Positions 58,156 through 64,000 of a stretch of DNA of 64,000 nt are shown here, piece by piece. The notes beneath the pieces are model-generated. The model was given only the letters and a program-made list of their open reading frames with translations. It was not told where the DNA came from and ran no database searches. Source of the stretch: Bacillus sp. E(2018) (GTDB lineage Bacteria; Bacillota; Bacilli; Bacillales; Fictibacillaceae); the NCBI RefSeq assembly GCF_005503015.1, contig NZ_SCOL01000001.1, positions 1,054,001 through 1,118,000 on the forward strand, in the 5' to 3' direction. The position numbers and the translations under genes were made by a program. Each line of letters opens with the position of its first letter. Within the stretch, counting starts at the first letter, position 1.

Positions 58156-61100
58156 TTATTTCCACTCTCCAAACCAATGTTTCCATTTATTTAAAATTAT
58201 ATCCTTTAATGGTGGAGAATCAATTCCTTTTTGTTTCTTAAACTCATTAAAACTAGCAAAACCTATGAGCAGGATACCTGTTAGCAATAAGTATACCCAC
58301 CATGGCATGTTCCCCCAATATGGGCGAGTTTGGACCAAAACATTCAGAAGTAGTACGATCAATCCAGTAAAGAAATAACTTTTTTGCTTTGAGATAAATC
58401 CATAGATGATACTCGCAAATGATAAAGACCCAAGGATGATCGCATCCATGACTTGATAGCTCTCTATCGCATCGATCATCAATGTTATCCCTATTACACC
58501 AAGCAAAACATATTGAATAAGGTTAGCTATCCGTTCCGATATGTTCCACATTTTCCTTGTAATTACATAACTTAATAAGATCCAAGGCAGTACAATAAGT
58601 TCAGTTTGAATAATCACTGGGATCTCAAATTGATCAAGAAATGAATAATAAGAGAACAGGACAAGCAAACTGGAACCTGATTGAAGTATTCTCTTTCCGA
58701 TCTGAACATCCAATAATCGATTTCCTTGAACATAGAAAAGAATAGCAAGTATGACTAGACCAAACGTTGTTACGAAATTTTCCGATCGCAGCAATCCAAC
58801 AAGTACAGAAATCATTCCAAAAACTGCAAAGAAGTCAAATTGAAGAAAATCAGATTGGCTGTATAGCTTTTTATAGAAATACATACCTGCCAGTGAAATG
58901 AGTATGCCTGAGGTGAACCAAGCAATTGAGTACATTTCATTGGCTAATCGATTTATTACCAACCATTCTTCTAAATCTATCATGAAGTAGATCAACAAGA
59001 ATACTGATGCGTATTTCCAGTATTTCTCTAACGATTGATAGAACACAATAAACCCTACTAATACTGCTGCATGAATAATAAGAAACGCCTCATCAGACCC
59101 TCTAATCGTTATATACTCTCCTAAGAAAATGACAGAAAAAGGTACAATGAAACCTCTTAATCTCTTTCTCCATTCATTGTTAACAACAAAATAGAAACCA
59201 GCTAGAAGTATGCTGTAAACAACAGGACCTTCATGAGTGAGCCATGCTCTAATAAAGTATTGGAAACCAATAGCTAAAAATATCAAACTAACGTAAAGAT
59301 TATATCTGATCTCATATTCCTTACGAGAACGAAACAGATAAACTCCATACACTGTTGCAAGTAGAATAAACGGAACGGTTGAAGTGGTTACGAGTAAAGC
59401 ATAAACACCTAAGAGTAAGGTGATTAAGTGCGATACAGCTTTCGTTGGATATTCACTGCTTGAGTCAAGTTTTTGGAATACCTCACTACTCATTAATAAC
59501 AAAAAGGAGATGATGATGAACGCATAAACGGATTCATCGGTACCTAAAGATATTTCAAGCAGATCGGCAACATAACTTAGTGCAAAGAATAAGGCAATCT
59601 GAATACCAGAGAACCCGAGCGCCCAATTAAAATGTGTAGTGAAAAACCATAACACTATCATTAGAAATATGGACGATAAAATCTTTATCCACGTAAAATC
59701 ACTTTCGACTAAGATGACCAGAAAATTCACAGTCGTCATTATGGTTGTAATGGATACAAATGAAGTTGCAAGCTGCTTCTGCTTTCTTTGCCACAGATAG
59801 ACAATTAAAGTGACGACACTTCCAAGAAGTAAAGAGTATGGTAATGTCGGCGAGGGCAAGAACTTCATCCCAAAAAGGCAGAATGTAAAAAAAGTGAAAA
59901 TGGGTACCAGCCAGGTGGCTACTATTTTTTCTTTTCCATTCTCGATTAAAAAATGACGAACAGTTAGTATCGTTAGAATGACAGAAATCATACTTCCTTG
60001 CCCATAGTGAGCGAGTTCTAATGATAATAGAAAGCTGATAAGTAATCCTCCACCGCCGACAAACAGGCTAGCTCTGTTCAGTGGTTTGAGATACTGTCCG
60101 ATCGAATAAGATAATGCGCTTGAGATACCGATTGCAAGCGTCAAATAATCTTCAAAGCGATCGTCCATCATATGATAAACTTCCATAAACGCACAGAATA
60201 GGTAGAACGGTGCCAAATATTTAAAGAATAAAAACGTAGAGTTGTAGCTTAAGAATATAAAGTTACCAGCTAGAACAAGATACCCGAATAACAACCACAC
60301 ACTGCCTTCTCCTACAGACATTAACACGCCTTCAACGGTTATATATAGAAAAGCAAGTATAGAGATTGCGCCATTAGCAAGCTGATAATATCTTTGTAAT
60401 CCAGCATCTGAAAAATTAGCTACTATTACGAATATGATCGGTATAAGTACGATCAAAAACAAACGATAATCTACTAACAGAGAGTTTTGAATCAATTGAT
60501 AAAGTCCATACGTGATAAACCCAATAAAGAAAAGCTCATACTCTTTTCTTTGATTGACCATCCTCATCGACAAGTATAATGCAGCTGTTAAGATAATATT
60601 GAAACTTTGATAAAGTTGATTCTCAAATAAGATTAAAATGAACAGCGTCGAAAGAATCAAATTCGCTTGTATAAATAATGGCAAGATTTGAAGGAATATC
60701 GATTGGTTTGCTTTTTTGAAATGATATAAAAGTATAAATCCTACATTTCCTAGTGCATAAACAAAATAAAATGCTTCTTTGGTTAAGCCAAACGATAGGA
60801 TTAAATACGCATATCCAATGGCGATGGCAACATAAGTAAGCCAGCTGAATAGCTTGGATTTAAAATACTGTCCGAAATAATAATAGATTGGAGTACAGAC
60901 GACAGCCGCCATAACGCCTAAAATATATCTTCCCTCGCCATTAAAACTGAGCCAACTCCCAAACAATTCAAAGTAACCCGCTGAGAGTACGGTAATCGGA
61001 ATAAACAGAGCAAATAAAACAAAGAACGTAAACGCTGTTTTTCTAATTTGAAGTATTTTTTCCGAAAGTACACCTAGGCCACCAAATAATAAGGCAATCC

Positions 61101-61476
61101 CTCCAACTAACATTGTTTTCGTAATCGAGCTAAAAACATCCCAGTTGCTTGTTGCTAGAGTAAGTCCTCCTAATAAAAGCAGAATCACGCCTGCTGCCAT
61201 TATGCTTGTAATATTTCTCTCTCTTCTCTGTTCAGGTGTGATTTCCACTTTTGGCTGTGTAGGTGGAGGCGTTATTGTTTTTATTGGTTTTGGATTTTGT
61301 TTAGGTTCATCCATCGAAACTTCTGCTTTATGTACAATCGTATCGCTTGTTTCTTTTCTTCTTAAATCTTCTCTATATCTGTAATAGCCATGGAGCACAT
61401 TTAAATAATCCTTCTTTTTAACATATCCTCCCTCTTTTAACTCGTTTAGATCTTTAATGAATCTGGACTGGTCCAT
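58156..61476 (-). CDS. Very large polytopic membrane protein of unknown function
   Basis: A 1106-residue protein. A cytoplasmic N-terminal part of about 85 residues comes first; it is rich in charged residues and ends in a proline-rich linker (ITPPPTQPKVEITPEQRRERN). About 30 hydrophobic helices then run almost without loops to residue 1085. The first helices recall DUF2157-type proteins and the overall plan recalls SCO7613-type membrane proteins. No transport or catalytic motif is visible. It diverges from a permease gene and precedes the MFS exporter. Confidence 0.8.
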   Translation of the reverse strand: MDQSRFIKDLNELKEGGYVKKKDYLNVLHGYYRYREDLRRKETSDTIVHKAEVSMDEPKQNPKPIKTITPPPTQPKVEITPEQRRERNITSIMAAGVILLLLGGLTLATSNWDVFSSITKTMLVGGIALLFGGLGVLSEKILQIRKTAFTFFVLFALFIPITVLSAGYFELFGSWLSFNGEGRYILGVMAAVVCTPIYYYFGQYFKSKLFSWLTYVAIAIGYAYLILSFGLTKEAFYFVYALGNVGFILLYHFKKANQSIFLQILPLFIQANLILSTLFILILFENQLYQSFNIILTAALYLSMRMVNQRKEYELFFIGFITYGLYQLIQNSLLVDYRLFLIVLIPIIFVIVANFSDAGLQRYYQLANGAISILAFLYITVEGVLMSVGEGSVWLLFGYLVLAGNFIFLSYNSTFLFFKYLAPFYLFCAFMEVYHMMDDRFEDYLTLAIGISSALSYSIGQYLKPLNRASLFVGGGGLLISFLLSLELAHYGQGSMISVILTILTVRHFLIENGKEKIVATWLVPIFTFFTFCLFGMKFLPSPTLPYSLLLGSVVTLIVYLWQRKQKQLATSFVSITTIMTTVNFLVILVESDFTWIKILSSIFLMIVLWFFTTHFNWALGFSGIQIALFFALSYVADLLEISLGTDESVYAFIIISFLLLMSSEVFQKLDSSSEYPTKAVSHLITLLLGVYALLVTTSTVPFILLATVYGVYLFRSRKEYEIRYNLYVSLIFLAIGFQYFIRAWLTHEGPVVYSILLAGFYFVVNNEWRKRLRGFIVPFSVIFLGEYITIRGSDEAFLIIHAAVLVGFIVFYQSLEKYWKYASVFLLIYFMIDLEEWLVINRLANEMYSIAWFTSGILISLAGMYFYKKLYSQSDFLQFDFFAVFGMISVLVGLLRSENFVTTFGLVILAILFYVQGNRLLDVQIGKRILQSGSSLLVLFSYYSFLDQFEIPVIIQTELIVLPWILLSYVITRKMWNISERIANLIQYVLLGVIGITLMIDAIESYQVMDAIILGSLSFASIIYGFISKQKSYFFTGLIVLLLNVLVQTRPYWGNMPWWVYLLLTGILLIGFASFNEFKKQKGIDSPPLKDIILNKWKHWFGEWK

Positions 61477-61712
61477 CTTACGGCCCCCTAATTTTCTCCT
61501 TTGTTGAATGTATGTAACAAAAAGAAAAGAGATAACATGTAGTTACCTCTTTCTTAACTTCTGTATCATCGTCATCATTTTACATTAATTACCTTTATGT
61601 GTCACTAACAACTAATAATGAAAAAGTTCCCCTCACACCCTTTTCTTTCTTATCATATTCTGTATTACATAACGAAAGGGCTAAATACCCCTTTCACCGG
61701 GGAGGAATACAG

Positions 61713-63113
61713 ATGGGCGTTGAACTAACAGCGCTGCATTGGATTTATGTTGTGTTTATCGGTTTAATCATTGGTTTTATGGTTAAGAGACGCGATACTA
61801 CATTAATAAGTATTCTTGGTATCTTCTTAATCTCTATTTCTGCGACTAGTTCATTAACGGGTTCTGTCAGCAGTATTTTTAATAGTTTTATTTATGCAAT
61901 CACCGAGCTTCTTCCTACTATACTTGTAATCTCAATTATCGTTGCCATGAGCAGAGTTCTGACCTCTACAGGCATCAATGATGTGATGATTTCTCCATTT
62001 TCGAAACTCATTAGAACACCCGGACTCGCTTATTGGACGATAGGCATTCTCATGATGATTATTTCTTGGTTTTTCTGGCCATCACCTGCAGTGGCACTCA
62101 TGGGTGCTGTGCTTCTACCCGTTGCCATTCGGGTTGGTCTTCCTGCACTTGGCGTAGCCATGGCTATGAACCTGTTTGGCCATGGTATTGCTCTATCCGG
62201 TGATTTCATCATTCAGGCAGCACCTAAACTAACCGCTGATGCTGCAGGTTTGCCAGTAAGTGAAGTTATTCATGCGAGTTTCCCACTCGTGTTTGTTATG
62301 GGTCTTGTAACGACAGTAGCGGCTTTCTACTTTTTAAAGCGGGACTTGAAGTCTGGAAAGTTGAACGCAAATACAGGGCTTACTGCTAACCCAATAAAAA
62401 ATTCAAATGAGCAGGAATTAAATTTGCTATCGAGTAAGCAAAAACAATTCTTTGCTCTCTTTATACCTGTCATGTTTGCACTGGATGTAGCCGCGATGTC
62501 CATTTTTAATCTTCAAGGTGGAGATGCAACTGCACTTATTGGCGGAACCTCTGTATTAATTCTGCTCTTAATTACAATGGTCAGCCATAAGAACAAAGGA
62601 TTAGAGAAAACAACTTCTTATATGATTGATGGTTTCCAGTTTGGATTTAAAGTGTTTGGTCCAGTCATTCCCATCGCGGCCTTTTTTTATCTAGGTGATT
62701 CAGGATTTGCTAAGATTATCGGTGATTTCCTTCCAAAGACATCTCACGGAATCGTTAACGATCTTGGTGTAGCACTTGCGTCCGTGGTCCCGTTAAGTAA
62801 AGAGGTAGGTGCAATTACACTAACTACTGTGGGGGCTATTACCGGTCTCGATGGCTCAGGATTTTCTGGAATCTCACTGGCAGGTTCTGTCGCAAACATA
62901 TTTGGTACTGCAATAGGAGCAGGAGCAGCAACATTAACAGCTCTTGGTCAGATCTCGGCAATCTGGGTCGGTGGAGGTACACTCGTCCCTTGGGCGTTAA
63001 TTCCAGCTGCTGCAATCTGCGGAGTCGATCCATTTGAACTTGCTAGAAGAAACATCAAACCTGTTTTTATTGGATTAGTTGTAACAACCATTGTGGCGAT
63101 CTTTTTGATTTGA
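61713..63113 (+). CDS. GntP/DcuC-like ion-transporter superfamily permease
   Basis: A 466-residue membrane protein with about 12 helices in two halves. It shows the plan of the ion-transporter superfamily (GntP, DcuC, CitM-like): WFFWPSPAVALMGAVLLPVAI and HGIALSGDFIIQAAPKLTADAAG in the first half, VPLSKEVGAITLTTVGAITG in the second. An organic anion substrate is likely. ATG 61713 follows GGGGAGG by seven bases; the longer frame from 61599 starts in the leader. A small GAAAGGG...CCCTTTC hairpin lies just before the ribosome binding site. Confidence 0.75.
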   Translation: MGVELTALHWIYVVFIGLIIGFMVKRRDTTLISILGIFLISISATSSLTGSVSSIFNSFIYAITELLPTILVISIIVAMSRVLTSTGINDVMISPFSKLIRTPGLAYWTIGILMMIISWFFWPSPAVALMGAVLLPVAIRVGLPALGVAMAMNLFGHGIALSGDFIIQAAPKLTADAAGLPVSEVIHASFPLVFVMGLVTTVAAFYFLKRDLKSGKLNANTGLTANPIKNSNEQELNLLSSKQKQFFALFIPVMFALDVAAMSIFNLQGGDATALIGGTSVLILLLITMVSHKNKGLEKTTSYMIDGFQFGFKVFGPVIPIAAFFYLGDSGFAKIIGDFLPKTSHGIVNDLGVALASVVPLSKEVGAITLTTVGAITGLDGSGFSGISLAGSVANIFGTAIGAGAATLTALGQISAIWVGGGTLVPWALIPAAAICGVDPFELARRNIKPVFIGLVVTTIVAIFLI

Positions 63114-63206
63114 TACGCAGCATAAGGAACGTGCTTGAGTTAATGGGGGCACTAGCGGAGAAGAAGTGTTAATTCACAAGTTTGTGCAGAATAAATGGAT
63201 ATGTAA

Positions 63207-63250
63207 AACAAAAGTAAACGACCAGAAGTACCTGGTCGTTTACTTTTGTT
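63207..63250. terminator. Very strong bidirectional terminator
   Basis: A perfect 19-bp stem, AACAAAAGTAAACGACCAG with its complement, has a six-base loop. It lies between the permease gene and the converging small gene. Confidence 0.93.
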
Positions 63251-63261
63251 AACTATAAATA

Positions 63262-63531
63262 TCATTTGTGTTTTACCAATTCTAAAATTTTCTTTCTAAA
63301 CCTATCAGTGTTATTTTCATATTTTAATATCTTTTCAACTTTCGCCCATCCTACTATGTATCGTAGGTCTTCATCTGTCATAAATGAATCTTTATTCGTT
63401 AAATATATCTGCTTAAACCATTCTGTTGTACTTAATAATACAATGTTACGCTTAATTCTTTCTTCATTTGGCATTCCACGAAGGAAACTTACCATTGATA
63501 AGCCAATATTAGCCAATAATTCAATAAGCAT
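63262..63531 (-). CDS. Hypothetical 89-residue protein
   Basis: A small soluble-looking protein with a weakly hydrophobic first 18 residues (MLIELLANIGLSMVSFLR), then charged helices (NEERIKRNIVLL, DEDLRYIVGWAKVEKILKY) and a basic end. I do not recognise the family. AAGGGG lies six bases before the ATG and a strong terminator follows the stop, which supports a real gene. Confidence 0.65.
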   Translation of the reverse strand: MLIELLANIGLSMVSFLRGMPNEERIKRNIVLLSTTEWFKQIYLTNKDSFMTDEDLRYIVGWAKVEKILKYENNTDRFRKKILELVKHK

Positions 63532-63634
63532 GTTATTCCCCTTTCGTATATATACATATATTCGATCGAGCTATCTTTTTGTAATTTGCCAGTTTAAAAA
63601 GATTATTCATGCATACCAAACCGTTTTATAGAAA

Positions 63635-63662
63635 TTGAAAAACAACAACGTATTCCGTTGCG
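63635..63662 (-). terminator. Possible terminator after the alaX-like gene
   Basis: A short CAACG / CGTTG stem with a TTGTTTTT tail on the minus strand lies 40 bases after the stop. Only five pairs, so it is weak. Confidence 0.5.
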
Positions 63663-63698
63663 ATTTATTAACGCTTATAGTAGATTTCTAAGACTTAT

Positions 63699-64000
63699 TC
63701 ACATTAATAATGTCTCCCCAACAAACTCCATAAATCGAATCATGTCTTCTTGTGAACCAAATCCAGCTTGAGCAGATTTATCATTTCCGCCCCCCTTACC
63801 ATTAAAAGAGCTAAGGTTTTCTTTAAAAAAAGTACCGCAAGAAACATGGATAGAACCATCATGCATGAAGATGATACGATTTTCTAATGTGGAAGCTAGT
63901 AAGATCAATAATGGTTCCTCACTCGCTATTTTTATAGCAAGATCTTTTGTTTCATTAAAGCTTTTTTCTTCAAAAACATGCATAAGTAATCCTGCTCTTG
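63699..64000 (-). CDS. AlaX-type alanyl-tRNA editing protein, C-terminal part (partial)
   Basis: About 100 C-terminal residues of a protein that continues past the right edge on the minus strand. The end carries the DHHA1-type segment SSFNGKGGGNDKSAQAGFGSQEDM, which alanyl-tRNA synthetase and AlaX editing proteins share. A long AlaX that removes serine or glycine from mischarged tRNA-Ala fits. A full AlaRS is less likely because its DHHA1 end looks different and is usually longer. The open frame extends upstream of the first ATG to the window edge. Confidence 0.75.
   Translation of the reverse strand, partial: RAGLLMHVFEEKSFNETKDLAIKIASEEPLLILLASTLENRIIFMHDGSIHVSCGTFFKENLSSFNGKGGGNDKSAQAGFGSQEDMIRFMEFVGETLLM

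Noticed and set aside
61524..61556. Hairpin between the divergent 1106-residue and permease genes as a terminator
   Set aside because: It lies upstream of both starts, so it cannot end either gene; it may be a leader structure or chance.

Overview
The window is a stretch of chromosome from a low-GC, endospore-forming Bacillaceae bacterium. The signs are a GerA-type germination operon, sporulenol synthase, two spore-surface-like proteins, AGGAGG ribosome binding sites, S-box, L-box and purine riboswitches, CcpA cre sites and Gnt and LexA operators of Bacillus type. The genus cannot be fixed from the sequence; a Fictibacillus- or Bacillus-like organism fits. No rRNA, tRNA, prophage, insertion sequence or CRISPR array was found.

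Layout. 1-2553: end of a germination operon in A-C-D-B order. 2555-8529: sporulenol synthase, MsrA, a TetR/VOC pair, a YetF-like membrane protein, an SDR gene divergent from a MerR regulator, and a dead peptidase fragment. 8663-15139: a spore-surface-type DUF11 protein, the gntR-gntK-gntP operon and a polysaccharide deacetylase. 15328-30736: a 15-kb sulfur island with three SAM-I riboswitches. It holds metY, a TauE-type permease with its own leader terminator, the sulfate assimilation operon yezD-cysH-sat-cysC-sir-DUF3906-cobA-sirB-sirC, then yitJ-metH. 30879-38468: iron alcohol dehydrogenase, a frameshifted class A beta-lactamase-like gene, a YeeE/YedE sulfur transporter, a second spore-surface-like protein, a free-standing LAGLIDADG endonuclease with a LexA-type box in its promoter, aldehyde dehydrogenase and a PhnB-like protein. 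38636-44910: secreted nucleotidase, a small YqkK-like gene, guanine-riboswitch xpt-pbuX, and a lysine-riboswitch permease. 44993-50008: GDSL lipase, a class D sortase with its LPXTA-type acidic surface protein, BdbD-BdbC and a YebC protein. 50115-55562: a tctCBA tricarboxylate transporter with its two-component system. 55693-64000: speD, an array of five 21-bp repeats, an MFS transporter, a 1106-residue membrane protein, a GntP/DcuC-like permease, a small hypothetical gene and the end of an AlaX-type editing protein.

How the genes work together. The sulfur island imports and reduces sulfate (sat, cysC, cysH, sir), makes the siroheme needed by the reductase (cobA, sirB, sirC), and feeds sulfide into homocysteine (metY) and methionine (yitJ, metH). 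SAM controls each block by feedback. Gluconate and tricarboxylate uptake each carry a local regulator and a cre site. The most unusual elements are the apparently SOS-controlled homing endonuclease, the precisely phased 21-bp repeat array, the unclassified terminator-bearing leader of the TauE gene, and the sortase/acidic-protein pair.

Start codons were moved from the longest ORF wherever a good Shine-Dalgarno sequence pointed to an internal start. All family names come from recognition of motifs and from memory; no database was searched.
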